A DNA stretch of 38,029 nucleotides, taken from contig CANPBB010000014.1 of assembly GCA_947572235.1 (NCBI GenBank), positions 1 through 38,029 on the forward strand, read 5' to 3'. The stretch is from an uncultured Clostridia bacterium. Lineage in GTDB: Bacteria; Bacillota; Clostridia; Oscillospirales; Oscillospiraceae. The position numbers and the translations under genes are program-made. The notes beneath the pieces are model-generated. The model saw nothing but the letters and a program-made list of their open reading frames with translations, did no database searches and was not told where the DNA came from. Every line of letters begins with the position of its first letter. Position 1 is the first letter of the stretch. Positions 1-7,989 of the stretch are shown here, in pieces.

Positions 1-19
1 GCAAGGCGCATAGGAACTC

Positions 20-59
20 AAAAAGACGGTACAGCCCTTGTAATTGGGGCTATACCGCC
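20..59 (-). terminator. Rho-independent terminator of rplM-rpsI
   Basis: Read on the minus strand, a GC-rich stem pairs GGCGGTATAGCCC with GGGCTGTACCGTC (two G-T pairs) around a short AT-rich loop and is followed directly by TTTTT. It lies about 70 nt beyond the rpsI stop codon, so it most likely ends the rplM-rpsI transcript. Confidence 0.8.
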
Positions 60-130
60 TAATCTGAAATTACTTCCCTCTAACCGTAAACATTTGATTT
101 TCCGGGCTTTTTGAGCCGTTTTGATAAAAT

Positions 131-535
131 TTAACGCTTGCTGAACTGCGGAGCGCGACGGGCCGCTTTGAGGCCGTACTTTTTACGCTCCTTCATACGC
201 GGATCGCGGGTGAGGAAGCCGGCCTTCTTCAGCATGGGACGGTAGTCCTCGCCAGCCAGCAGCAGGGCGCGGGCCACGCCATGGCGCAGGGCACCGGCCT
301 GACCGGACACACCGCCGCCCTTGACGGTGGCAACGATGTCCACCTTGCCGATGGTATCAGTGGTCACCAGAGGCTGCCGCACCACCATCTTTAAGGTCTC
401 CAAGCCGAAGTACTCGTCGATGTCCCGGCCGTTGATGGTGATGGAGCCGGTGCCGTTGGGGAAGAGATGAACCCGGGCCACGGAGGACTTGCGGCGGCCA
501 GTGCCATAGAGATAGGGCTTCTTAGACTGATACAT
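131..535 (-). CDS. rpsI: 30S ribosomal protein S9
   Basis: This 134-residue protein is ribosomal protein S9 (uS9), which sits in the head of the small subunit and whose C-terminal tail reaches the P-site tRNA. The sequence shows the family hallmarks: [13 protein letters not shown] near the N-terminus, the [12 protein letters not shown] loop in the middle, and the basic C-terminus ending in FSKR. Length is normal for the family. The start ATG has a strong AAGGAGG nine bases upstream. It follows rplM after a 14-nt gap, the usual bacterial L13-S9 operon, and the shared transcript probably ends at the hairpin at 20-59. The 5' extension MYQSKKPYL is a few residues longer than in some species but fits Clostridia. 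Confidence 0.97.
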   Translation of the reverse strand: MYQSKKPYLYGTGRRKSSVARVHLFPNGTGSITINGRDIDEYFGLETLKMVVRQPLVTTDTIGKVDIVATVKGGGVSGQAGALRHGVARALLLAGEDYRPMLKKAGFLTRDPRMKERKKYGLKAARRAPQFSKR

Positions 536-549
536 ATTCCGTTACCTCC

Positions 550-981
550 TTAGTCCATGGTCCACAGCTCAGGCTTCTGGGCCTGATGCTCGTGGGTGTC
601 GCCGGCGTAGATGTGCAGGCGCTTGAGGGAGTCCTTGGTGATGATATTCCGGGGCATCATGCCGCGCACCGCCACCTTCATGGCGAGCTCGGGCTTCTTC
701 TCCATCATATCCTTGTACTTGGTCTCCTTCAGACCGCCCACCCAGCCGGAGTGGGTGCGGTACATCTTCTGTTCCAGCTTCTTGCCGGAGAGGGTGGCCT
801 TGCCGGCGTTGATGACAATCACGTTGTCGCCGCAGTCGGCATGGGGGGTGTAGGTGGGCTTGCGCTTGCCGCGGAGCAGGTCGGCGACGATGACAGCGGT
901 GTGACCCAGGGGCTTGCCGGCAGCGTCAACGACATACCACTTGCGGACGATGTTGCCCTTGTTAGCCATAAAAGTGGACAT
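550..981 (-). CDS. rplM: 50S ribosomal protein L13
   Basis: A 143-residue ribosomal protein L13 (uL13), an early assembly protein of the large subunit. Family motifs are visible: KWYVVDAAGKPLGH at the N-terminus, the central VIVINAGKATLSGKK block, the SGWVGGLKE turn, and AVRGMMPRN near the C-terminus. The frame is open further upstream to 1014, but the ATG at 981 is chosen because AAAGGAGAG lies seven bases before it and homologues begin with MSTFMANKG. It heads the operon with rpsI. The gene has a good promoter at 1118-1146 and a leader of about 130 nt with a long inverted repeat, which suggests control at the leader level. Confidence 0.97.
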   Translation of the reverse strand: MSTFMANKGNIVRKWYVVDAAGKPLGHTAVIVADLLRGKRKPTYTPHADCGDNVIVINAGKATLSGKKLEQKMYRTHSGWVGGLKETKYKDMMEKKPELAMKVAVRGMMPRNIITKDSLKRLHIYAGDTHEHQAQKPELWTMD

Positions 982-1000
982 GGTCGTACTCTCCTTTTCG

Positions 1001-1057
1001 TTTCCTTCGATCACGGGGGGGCCGAAGCGGGGACGGTCCTCTCGTCATCGAAGGAAA
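1001..1057 (-). promoter_or_regulatory. Structured leader hairpin upstream of rplM
   Basis: Two perfect 11-nt inverted arms (TTTCCTTCGAT at 1057-1047 and ATCGAAGGAAA at 1011-1001, minus strand) enclose a 35-nt GC-rich segment. The hairpin ends only about 10 nt before the rplM Shine-Dalgarno. A second small stem, GGTACA/TGTACC, lies upstream near 1082-1098. L13 leaders that autoregulate L13-S9 operons are known in Firmicutes; whether this matches that RNA family was not tested. Confidence 0.55.
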
Positions 1058-1117
1058 GGTTGTATTTTGCCCGCAGATCAGGTACAATAGCTGTACCGGC
1101 TCAAGCGAACAGTATTA

Positions 1118-1146
1118 TTTATATCACAAGCCGGCCAGAGTGTCAA
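1118..1146 (-). promoter_or_regulatory. Promoter of rplM-rpsI
   Basis: On the minus strand TTGACA (1146-1141) and TATAAA (1123-1118) are separated by exactly 17 bp. The predicted transcript starts near 1111 and has a leader of about 130 nt before the rplM ATG. Confidence 0.85.
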
Positions 1147-1253
1147 GCGTGTTTTCATTTATCATAATTAATCCTCTTGATATCTTTAATTTTCTCCTGA
1201 TATCTCTTGATTTCTGGCGTTCTATTTTATCTCTCCCAAAGGAGGCTCTTTCT

Positions 1254-1967
1254 ATGCAGCACATTCTCTCCCTAGTCCGCCGATGTGTGGAGGATTACCG
1301 CATGATCCAGGCCGGCGACACGGTGGTGGTGGGGGTCAGCGGCGGTAAGGACTCGGTGCTGACGCTGGCGGCGCTGGCGCGGCTGCGGGCGTTCTACCCC
1401 GAGCCTTTTCAGGTAGAGGCGGTCACCATCGACGCCGGCGCGCCGGGGATGGACTTCTCCCCCATTGCCGATCTCTGCGCGGCGCTGGAGGTTCCCTACC
1501 AGATCGTGCCGGTGCCCATCTACGACATCGTGTTTCGGGAGCGGAAGGAGAAGAATCCCTGCTCTCTCTGCGCCAAATTCCGCCGGGGGGCACTGAGCAC
1601 CGCCCTGACCGAGCGGGGGCTGCACAAGGTGGCCTTGGGCCACCACTACGACGACGCGGTGGAGACCATGCTGATGTCGCTGTTTATCGAGGGACGGATC
1701 AGCTGCTTCCAGCCGGTGACCTACCTGAGCCGCACCGGCGTGACGCAGATTCGGCCTCTTTTGTATGTAAAGGAGAAGGAGGTTGTCCACACGGTGGAGC
1801 GGCTGGGCCTCCCGGTGGTGGAGAACCCCTGTCCGGCCAACGGCCACACCAAGCGGGAGGAGATGAAAGGGGTGATCGCCTCTTTGGAGAGGGAGTTTCC
1901 CCAGGTGAAGGAGCGGATCTTCGGCGCGATGCAGCGGTATCCGATTTGTGGGTGGGAGGTGGAATAG
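1254..1967 (+). CDS. TtcA-like PP-loop ATPase, probable tRNA 2-thiolation enzyme
   Basis: A 237-residue member of the PP-loop ATP pyrophosphatase superfamily, TtcA/TtuA branch, which adenylates a base carbonyl in tRNA and replaces it with sulfur using a [4Fe-4S] cluster. The PP-loop SGGKDS is at residues 29-34. The paired Cys of NPCSLC (103, 106) and the Cys of NPCP (193) match the three cluster ligands of TtcA. The GHHYDDAVETMLMSL stretch is the conserved core helix. The ATG at 1254 is preceded by AAAGGAGG; the frame extends upstream to 1140, but that part is AT-rich and lacks a ribosome binding site. Exact target (s2C32 or another base) cannot be told from sequence. It is transcribed divergently from rplM. 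Confidence 0.88.
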   Translation: MQHILSLVRRCVEDYRMIQAGDTVVVGVSGGKDSVLTLAALARLRAFYPEPFQVEAVTIDAGAPGMDFSPIADLCAALEVPYQIVPVPIYDIVFRERKEKNPCSLCAKFRRGALSTALTERGLHKVALGHHYDDAVETMLMSLFIEGRISCFQPVTYLSRTGVTQIRPLLYVKEKEVVHTVERLGLPVVENPCPANGHTKREEMKGVIASLEREFPQVKERIFGAMQRYPICGWEVE

Positions 1968-1971
1968 GGGG

Positions 1972-2050
1972 CGTGCCCCGTCAGGGCACGGCGCCTCCTT
2001 TCGCGCGGTTCCCGCGCAAGGAAGAGACAGGGGCTCCGCCCCTGTATGGA
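1972..2050. repeat. GC-rich intergenic hairpin cluster
   Basis: Just after the PP-loop gene lie three short hairpins: CGTGCCC/GGGCACG (1972-1990), GCGCGG/CCGCGC (2003-2017) and a GGGGC/GCCCC element near 2031. Similar combinations (a GCGCGCGG hairpin beside a GGTAGGGCAC element) occur after the AlaX gene at 6385-6430. They look like members of a dispersed 3'-end repeat that may double as terminators. Confidence 0.45.
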
Positions 2051-2060
2051 AGTGCTTATT

Positions 2061-2255
2061 CTTATTGCCGCTTTAAGCTCCGTTTAGTTTCGTAGGTAAT
2101 ACCGTGTGCCGTTCTTGCCTAAAGCAGCTGTCCGCCACATCCGATACGGCATCCTGCTCTGTCCGCATGGTGTGCTGGTAGCCCCTCTTCAGCATACTGT
2201 TTGTGGCATGGCCCATACACTCCACGGCATACTTGTCCGGTACTCCCAGCGCCAA
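2061..2255 (-). pseudogene. Tyrosine recombinase (integrase) C-terminal remnant, copy 1
   Basis: An open stretch of about 60 codons encodes only the end of a phage or transposon-type tyrosine recombinase: GVPDKYAVECMGHATNSML followed by KRGYQHTM. The GH and the catalytic-position Tyr of the GHxxxxxTxxxY region are present, but the rest of the enzyme is missing. Its closest relative in the window is the inverted copy at 3616-3801, with shared ends including CACGGTATTACCTACGAAAC. No ribosome binding site or complete domain is seen, so this is a relic. Confidence 0.7.
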
Positions 2256-2564
2256 GTGCCCTTATTGTGCTATAAGAGCATACCTGCGTTGCCATTTTTG
2301 AGCGGAATCGGCAAAGTATTGGAAGATATTTGCGAATTTGAGAAGATTTTTTGTTGCATATAGATAATCTCATACATAGTTATTGGAATAGCGCAAATAA
2401 CTTATTTTTGGTACGTGCATGACATATGGGGCAAGCAACGCTGCAGATCATGAAATTGCTCCCCGGCTTAGTTTAGTCCCAGTTAATGTGCAGGCAAAAA
2501 ATAGTTTATTCGGAATTTTCTGTTGAAGAAAACACCGATATGCGTTATAATGCAACTAATTCAA
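2256..2564. other. AT-rich non-coding stretch
   Basis: No credible gene was found. The base composition is much more AT-rich than the rest of the window, in keeping with imported DNA. A promoter-like pair TTGAAG (2523-2528) and TATAAT (2546-2551), 17 bp apart, lies on the plus strand just upstream of a second promoter. Confidence 0.5.
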
Positions 2565-2608
2565 TTGACAATCTTTTTACAAATTCATAAATATCACAGA
2601 TATTTATG
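2565..2608 (+). promoter_or_regulatory. Promoter overlapped by an operator-like palindrome
   Basis: TTGACA (2565-2570) and TAAATA (2588-2593) are spaced by 17 bp. A 10-bp perfect inverted repeat, CATAAATATC-aca-GATATTTATG (2586-2608), covers the -10 box and the expected start site, as in repressor-controlled phage or transposon promoters. No open frame follows; the next element is the hairpin at 2612-2650. Confidence 0.5.
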
Positions 2609-2611
2609 ATC

Positions 2612-2650
2612 AAAAGCGATCTCTATAGAAAAGATAGACGATTCGCTTTT
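2612..2650 (+). terminator. Hairpin with T-tract directly after the 2565 promoter
   Basis: AAAAGCGA (2612-2619) pairs with TCGCTTTT (2643-2650), with further partial pairing inside, and a T-run closes the 3' arm. If the promoter is active it would make an RNA of only about 50 nt. Confidence 0.4.
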
Positions 2651-2759
2651 TCTCTGCTAAGATAGGAAATGAAAAAAGGGTGTTTTCGGTTGCCACTTTG
2701 ACCCTCCCAAGATTTCCATAGGATCAAATTTGGAAAGGGGGGTCTATCATAAAGAAACT

Positions 2760-3170
2760 TGCAGGCTGGAAGATCTGAGCATCGCCTATCTATCCGCAAT
2801 AGCGGCGCACATCGCCGATTTCCGCCATGAGCCGGGGACCAAGAGATAGGCCAACGCCGAACATCCCCATCACAACGGGGTATTCCGGCAGCGACGCCGC
2901 CAAGGGCTGCATTTCGTTCCTCAGCGCGGCAGAAGCGGCCCGGAGCTGGAACACCGCCTGCCCCGCCAGGAACTTGCTGGTACCGGTCTTGGGCATGACG
3001 CTGAAATGTCCGCAGGCGGAGGCGCAGATCTCAAGTGCTTTGTCCTACCTGAAGTTATAGCCGTATTTCTTGCACCACTTCTGATACTTGGTTGTAAATG
3101 CCTTTTCGGACAGCCCGCAGACACACTCGCAGTGCGGGAAAGCAGCTAAAAAGTCCACCCATTTCTCGCT
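2760..3170 (-). pseudogene. Degenerate IS110-family transposase fragment
   Basis: Read on the minus strand, FPHCECVCGLSEKAFTTKYQ and KWCKKYGYNFR are followed by an in-frame TAG and then by DKALEICASACGHFSVMPKT and LPEYPVVMGMFGVGLSLGP, LMAEIGDVRRY. This is the Transposase_20 region of IS110/IS1111 elements, whose C-terminal half carries the GVG...AEIGD motif. The N-terminal DEDD domain and the far C-terminus with the catalytic Ser are absent, and the stop codon breaks the frame. It lies between the two inverted integrase remnants, so the whole 1.7-kb block is decayed mobile DNA. Confidence 0.7.
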
Positions 3171-3192
3171 GCCCTATTGTGCCCATAAAAGC

Positions 3193-3445
3193 CATGCCTA
3201 AGGCGCTCAAGCCAAATCAGGAACAGACGATGAAGATTTTGGGACGTGTAAGGAATGGAAGACTGATCCTCTGCCGGAAAACCGGCAGAGCGGGTATATC
3301 AAAGGGTTGTCTCTATACGAAAAAGGTAAAGCAGGTATCCTGACGGTGGCCTTAGATACCGAAAGCTATGCGAAAGCCGTTGCGGCTCACCAGAAAGGGG
3401 TGTACATTTTATTAGAAGGCACGATTTCTGAAGGAAATCGAAACA
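3193..3445 (+). pseudogene. Frameshifted remnant of an unrecognised protein
   Basis: From ATG 3193 the frame reads MPKALKPNQEQTMKILGRV; after a frame change near 3240-3290 it continues as GYIKGLSLYEKGKAGILTVA and then LDTESYAKAVAAHQKGVYIL, LEGTI. The joined reading is protein-like, with balanced composition, but I do not recognise the family. No complete open frame exists. It is best treated as a relic belonging to the same decayed island as the neighbouring integrase and transposase fragments. Confidence 0.35.
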
Positions 3446-3615
3446 TGGATCGCTCATCCGAGTGCAGCCTTGGTCTTTGCCCCCTCCCGCGGCCCCCATC
3501 TTAGGGTCTTTTTCAGTGAAAAAAGGCCAAGGACAAACCAGTCACCCTCTTGCACCGCAAGGGTTTTCCGATTTGCCCTTATTATGCTGCCGGGGCACGC
3601 CAACACCTCTGTAAT

Positions 3616-3801
3616 GTTGGCGTTGGAGCACCCAGACAAGTACACCAGGGAGCGTATGGGCCACGGGACAAGCAGCACGCTGAAGAAGGTCTGCCAGCGC
3701 ACCATACGGACAAAGCAGGACGCGGTGGACAGTTACTTTAGCCAGAAATTGCACACGGTATTACCTACGAAACTAACCAGAGCTTAGAGCCGCAATAAGA
3801 A
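3616..3801 (+). pseudogene. Tyrosine recombinase (integrase) C-terminal remnant, copy 2
   Basis: The frame reads LEHPDKYTRERMGHGTSSTL then KKVCQRTIRTKQDAVDSYFS and ends HTVLPTKLTRA. It matches copy 1 (2061-2255) in inverted orientation across its full length, including the shared 3' end. The Tyr of the catalytic GH...Y region is replaced by Cys (KVCQRT), so this copy would be inactive even if complete. The frame is open upstream only into unrelated sequence. Confidence 0.68.
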
Positions 3802-3963
3802 ATCACCATTTTCATACGGGGATGCCCCCCATCCGCTCTCGCGCCGGACGCGAAGCGATGAAAGGGCATTGCACTGTCAAATGGGGGCCTTCGCCCCTGC
3901 GGGAGCACTCACTGCGCATTACTGCATTTCAAACACACTGCAAAACTCAAACCAATCAATTTA
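3802..3963. other. Intergenic region before the GH3 gene
   Basis: GC-rich segments such as CTCGCGCCGGACGCGAAGCG give way to AT-rich sequence just before the next gene. No convincing promoter or Shine-Dalgarno for the following gene was found. Confidence 0.4.
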
Positions 3964-5193
3964 ATGAACCTGATTCAACAAAAAATGATGAAAAAAATTA
4001 TTATTAAAACCATTTCCTTCCTCCTTCTCCTCACTCTTCTGACCGGCTGCACCGTGCGGATGGCTCCGCCGGAGGAGGACCCTCCCAACGCTGGGACAAA
4101 TCAGCCCTCCACTCCATCGGAAACACCCCCGGACATGCCCATCGCGCCGGCGCTCACACCCCGCGAGACACTGATTCAAAGCTGTCAGCAGTTTATGACG
4201 ACAGAGGAGAAGGTCGGGCAGCTGTTCTTTGTCCGGTGTCCGGAGGTCAATGCCGCCTTAGATGTGGAGGAGTACCACTTGGGGGGATTGCTGCTCTTCG
4301 GGCGGGACTTTAAGAATCGGACCGCCGAGGCGGTAACCGGCAGCATTGAGAGCTATCAGCGGGCCGCGGGGTCCGACTTTCCCCTGCCTCTTCTGATCGG
4401 TGTGGATGAGGAGGGGGGCAGTGTGGTCCGGGTCAGCTCCAATCAGAGCCTGTGGGATCACACCTTTGCCTCCCCCCAGACGCTTTACGGCGAGGGCGGG
4501 CTGGACCGGGTGCGGGAGGATGCGGCGGAGAAATGCCGGATGCTCAAAGCCTACGGGATCAATGTGAACTTCGCCCCGGTGGCCGATGTGTCCACCAATC
4601 CGGGGGATTTTATCTACAAGCGATCCCTCGGACAGGACGCGGAAACCACCGCGGCGTATACTGCGGCGGTGGTCGCTGTGATGGATGAAAACGGTGTGGG
4701 GGCGGTGCTTAAGCACTTCCCCGGCTATGGGAACAATGCGGATACACACACCGGAATTGCCTTAGATTCCCGGGAATATGAGCAGTTTGTGAAGGAGGAC
4801 TTCCTTCCCTTCCAGTCCGGCATGGCTGCGGGGAGCGCCGCGGTGCTGGTGAGCCACAACATTGTCACCTGTATGGATGACACCCTCCCCGCCTCTCTGT
4901 CGCCGGAGGTACACCGGGTGCTCCGGGAGGAACTGGGGTTTGATGGGGTGGTGCTCACCGACGACTTGGCGATGGGGGCCATCGACCAGTACACCAACGA
5001 CGGCAGCGCCGCGGTGCTGGCGATTTTAGCCGGGAACGACATGGTGGTCACCACTGACTACCACCGGCAGATCCCCTTGGTGGTGGCCGCGGTGGAGACC
5101 GGGAAGATTCCCATGGAGATGATCGACGCCGCCTTAGGGCGGGTGATTGGGTGGAAATACGACTTGGGACTGATTGACGACGGGGATATTTGA
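3964..5193 (+). CDS. Glycoside hydrolase family 3 lipoprotein, NagZ-like beta-N-acetylhexosaminidase
   Basis: A 409-residue GH3 enzyme, probably removing terminal N-acetylglucosamine from peptidoglycan fragments outside the membrane. A lipoprotein signal ends in LLTGC (Cys29), followed by a Pro-rich linker to about residue 65 and then the TIM barrel. The GH3 signature KHFPGYG is at 250-256; D260 and H262 (ADTHTG) match the NagZ Asp-His acid/base pair, and D333 in LTDDLAMGAI is the expected nucleophile. It lacks the second alpha/beta domain of larger GH3 enzymes. Start choice is uncertain: ATGs at 3964, 3985 and 3988 all lack a clear ribosome binding site. The AlaX gene begins one base after its stop. 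Confidence 0.9.
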   Translation: MNLIQQKMMKKIIIKTISFLLLLTLLTGCTVRMAPPEEDPPNAGTNQPSTPSETPPDMPIAPALTPRETLIQSCQQFMTTEEKVGQLFFVRCPEVNAALDVEEYHLGGLLLFGRDFKNRTAEAVTGSIESYQRAAGSDFPLPLLIGVDEEGGSVVRVSSNQSLWDHTFASPQTLYGEGGLDRVREDAAEKCRMLKAYGINVNFAPVADVSTNPGDFIYKRSLGQDAETTAAYTAAVVAVMDENGVGAVLKHFPGYGNNADTHTGIALDSREYEQFVKEDFLPFQSGMAAGSAAVLVSHNIVTCMDDTLPASLSPEVHRVLREELGFDGVVLTDDLAMGAIDQYTNDGSAAVLAILAGNDMVVTTDYHRQIPLVVAAVETGKIPMEMIDAALGRVIGWKYDLGLIDDGDI

Positions 5194-5194
5194 C

Positions 5195-6358
5195 ATGACG
5201 GAAAAGCTCTACTATCGCGATCCTTTTTTAATGGATTTTACCGCTGCCGTGTTGTCCTGTGAGATGGTGACGGACGCCTATCGGGTGGTGCTGGACCGCA
5301 CCGCCTTCTATCCAGAGGGGGGCGGACAGCCGGCGGATGCCGGCATTCTGGACGGCGGCAGCTCAGGCGGCGTCAATGTCCGGGATGTGCGGGAGAGGGA
5401 CGGGGAGATCGTCCATTTCTGTGATCGGCCCATCCCTGTGGGGACGGAAGTGACAGGGCGGGTAGACTGGTCTGTCCGGTTCGACCACATGCAGCAGCAC
5501 AGTGGGGAGCACATCGTCAGCGGCATTATCTGTAGACGATACGGCTGTGAGAATGTGGGATTCCACTTGGGGAAGGACACGGTGATGATCGACTTCAACG
5601 CGGTGATCCCCCCAGAGGACCTGCCCGAGATCGAGCGGGAGGCCAACGGGTACATCTGGCAGGACCAAGCGGTGGAGATTGAACTTCTCAGCGGGGAGGC
5701 GCTGGCTAAAAAGCACTACCGGAGCAAGAAGGAGATCCCCGGTGCGGTGCGGATTGTCACCTTCCCCGGGGCGGACTGCTGCGCCTGCTGCGGTACGCAT
5801 GTGCTCCGGGCGGGACAGGTGGGGCTTGTGAAGCTGCTCAGCTGCCAGAAGCTCCGGGAGGGGGTGCGGATTGAGCTCCTCTGCGGCGGGCGGGCTGCCA
5901 ATTACTGCGCCGCCGTCATGGAACAGAACACGGGCATCTCCCAGCTGCTGTCAGCCAAGCCTCTGGCCACCCTGCCGGCGGTGGAACGGCAGCAGCAGGA
6001 GCTGAACACCCTGCGGGGACGGGTCCTTGCCCTGGAGGAGGAGAGCTTTACACGGAAAGCGGCGGAACACGCCGGAGGCGGGGATGTGGTGCTCTTTGAG
6101 GGCGACATGGCCCCGGACAGCCTCCGGCGGCTCTGCGACGCGGTTCTCCGCGCCTGCGGCGGGCGGTGTGCGGTGTTTGCCGGCGGGGAGGCCTCCGGGT
6201 ACAAGTACGCCATCGGCGATGGCGGGCGGGATGTACGGCCGCTGGTGCAGGCGCTCAACCGCCGGCTGGGGGGCCGCGGCGGCGGCAAGGCGCATTTCGC
6301 ACAGGAGAGTGTTTTTGCTTCCAAAGGGGCAATTGAGGAGGTTTTGAGGGAGTTTTAG
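5195..6358 (+). CDS. AlaX-type alanyl-tRNA editing protein with DHHA1 domain
   Basis: A 387-residue free-standing relative of the alanyl-tRNA synthetase editing domain; such proteins hydrolyse Ser- or Gly-charged tRNA-Ala. FYPEGGGQPAD at the N-terminus is the classic AlaX/ThrRS second additional domain signature. The zinc ligands are visible as H102-x3-H106 (QQHSGEHI) and C198-x3-H202 (CCGTHV). The C-terminal third contains the DHHA1-like fold with a short coiled segment around ERQQQELNTLRGRV and a Gly-rich end. A TTG at 5174 is in frame, but ATG 5195, one base after the upstream stop, fits the family start better. Probably translationally coupled to the GH3 gene. Confidence 0.9.
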   Translation: MTEKLYYRDPFLMDFTAAVLSCEMVTDAYRVVLDRTAFYPEGGGQPADAGILDGGSSGGVNVRDVRERDGEIVHFCDRPIPVGTEVTGRVDWSVRFDHMQQHSGEHIVSGIICRRYGCENVGFHLGKDTVMIDFNAVIPPEDLPEIEREANGYIWQDQAVEIELLSGEALAKKHYRSKKEIPGAVRIVTFPGADCCACCGTHVLRAGQVGLVKLLSCQKLREGVRIELLCGGRAANYCAAVMEQNTGISQLLSAKPLATLPAVERQQQELNTLRGRVLALEEESFTRKAAEHAGGGDVVLFEGDMAPDSLRRLCDAVLRACGGRCAVFAGGEASGYKYAIGDGGRDVRPLVQALNRRLGGRGGGKAHFAQESVFASKGAIEEVLREF

Positions 6359-7037
6359 GCAGTGCGGATGCAATGTGAAGGCTTTTTTGCGCGCGGTCCC
6401 CGCGCGGGGTGGTGTCCGGTAGGGCACAGTGCGTTTATTGCGCCGCGTTCGGCGCGGAACACCCGGGCCCCCGGGTGGGGGGGGGACGGGTGTTTCGCCC
6501 CCGGGCGACCTACTTTTCTCGCGCGAGAAAAGTAGGCAAAAGCGCGCTTAGGTGTCCGCTCAGGCGGGCTTTAGCCCCCCCTGGGGGCACAGCCCTTATT
6601 CGCTCCCCCCTAAGAACCCCAAGACGCGGCGCAACTTCGATAGACTGGCGCTCATCCAACCTTGCCGCCCCCTGCGGCGGCGGTCACTCTCGCACGGATA
6701 AAGGTATCCTGAAAGCGTCCCCCCGTCTATAGTCTTTTAGCAAACCGCCGCTGTCGCTCTGCCAACCTCGCCACGACTTGCCTCCGAAACTTGTTAGTTG
6801 TTTCGCTGTTCGTAGTACCGCAAATGCCGCCGTGCTTTCCAGTGATGCTTATTGGGGTCTGCCGTCCTTTCGTAGGGCGCGACGACCTCGGCGCGCCGTC
6901 CCTCGTCAACTGTGGCCGCCCGATAAACCACCCGTAGGGGCCGGTGTCCTCACCGGCCTGCCCTCCCCACACACTTGCAGCGCCATCGCCAACATGCTAT
7001 CATCAACCCACACACTTTACCAACAGGAGGCCGCACC
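6359..7037. repeat. Non-coding repeat region, including a 28-bp palindrome and a dispersed repeat
   Basis: No gene is seen. From 6509 to 6536 is a perfect 28-bp palindrome with half-site CCTACTTTTCTCGC. It runs into AAAAGCGCGCTTAGGTGTC, then GGGCTTTAGCCCC and GGGGGCACAGCCC (to about 6594). The same ordered blocks occur inverted at 25699-25772. CCGGTGTCCTCACCGGCCTG near 6940 recurs in the island at 25108. CCCCTAAGAACCCC is also shared with about 24960. This looks like a family of dispersed intergenic repeats rather than a gene. Confidence 0.6.
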
Positions 7038-7935
7038 ATGGCTCAAATGCTCTACGCCACGCGGGGCTGGAAAAAGCTGCAAAAAGAGTACGCCGCAGAC
7101 AACCTATACGCCCTCCGCAGAAAAAAGCTGGACGCCCTGCTGACACAGCCCATCACCGGCCTCAGCTGCGAGGAGATAGTGATCCACTCCACCTCCCTCA
7201 GCTTCCTCGCCATGCACTGCGCCCTCCGCGCCTATATGCAGGACGGCAGCCTGTCGCAGGCGGAGCACTGGCTCTGCCACTCTGCACAGGCACGGACGCC
7301 ATTCTGCCCCGCAATCCCCGCTGGAAGCCCGCCCTGGTAAAGAACCTGAGAATCTGACCTGTTGCCCTGCTCTGCGGACAGCCCCAAGCGGCCCTGGACG
7401 TCCTCCATCTGGTCCCCACCGCCTTGGAGCGCGAGAACCCCCCCTCTGGAACGGAAAGCCCGATACAAGAATCGGCCCAAAGCAGACTCAGCGCCGAAAG
7501 CGTCTGCTGCTCCTGCCGTGCGGGCTCTACAGCAGCCTCCTCCAAGGCGACGCCCCTCAAGCCCGACAGGCCCTCGCCCAGCTAAACGCCCTCCCTTGGT
7601 CCCCGATTGCCGCCCAAGCCCTATTGGCCCTTCTGGAGCACGATACCGCCTCCTTCACAGCGGCTCTCACGCTGCACATGAAGGAGTTTCGCGCCACTCC
7701 CTACCCCGGGGAGCTGAACTATACCGTCCTCTTCTGGGAGGCCCTCTGGCAGCGGCAGGGCGGGGAGCCCCCCATCAACTTGGCGGACGCCCCCGCGGCT
7801 CTGCTGAAGCTGCCCGCCAGCGCCCCCCGCCGGCTATCGGAGGCCCTGTGCCTCCCCCTTCCCCCTCTGGAGGCGGACGTGGTATGGAACTGTGTCGATC
7901 TCACAAAAGCCGGCCCCAAATGCCGCCCCCTGTAG
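7038..7935 (+). pseudogene. Multiply frameshifted gene of unknown family
   Basis: ATG 7038 has AGGAGG eight to nine bases upstream and opens a protein starting MAQMLYATRGWKKLQKEYAA. The reading must change frame near 7290, again near 7360 after a TGA, and once more near 7435 (CCCCCC run) to continue as RLLLLPCGLYSSLLQGDAPQ, QALAQLNALPWSPIAAQALL and then the intact last stretch LLEHDTASFTAALTLHMKEF to the TAG at 7935. Joined, it would be about 300 residues, helical and rich in Ala/Leu, faintly like Imm49-type immunity proteins, but I cannot confirm this. The good ribosome binding site and mild decay suggest recent inactivation or a few sequencing errors. Confidence 0.55.
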
Positions 7936-7955
7936 GCAAACCGCACTCTGCGGAC

Positions 7956-7983
7956 AAAAAAAGGACTGCCCAAGGCAGTCCTT
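7956..7983 (-). terminator. Terminator after the CAP-domain gene
   Basis: GGACTGCC-caa-GGCAGTCC (7963-7981) is a perfect 8-bp stem with a 3-nt loop. On the minus strand it is followed by seven T's (the A-run 7956-7962). It lies just past the stop of the CAP gene and faces the end of the frameshifted gene on the other strand. Confidence 0.9.
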
Positions 7984-7989
7984 TCCTGA

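Noticed and set aside
2690..2750. Terminal repeat of an IS21-type element
   Set aside because: GTTGCCACTTTGACCC is vaguely familiar from such ends, and an imperfect inverted repeat follows, but no istA or istB sequence is present.
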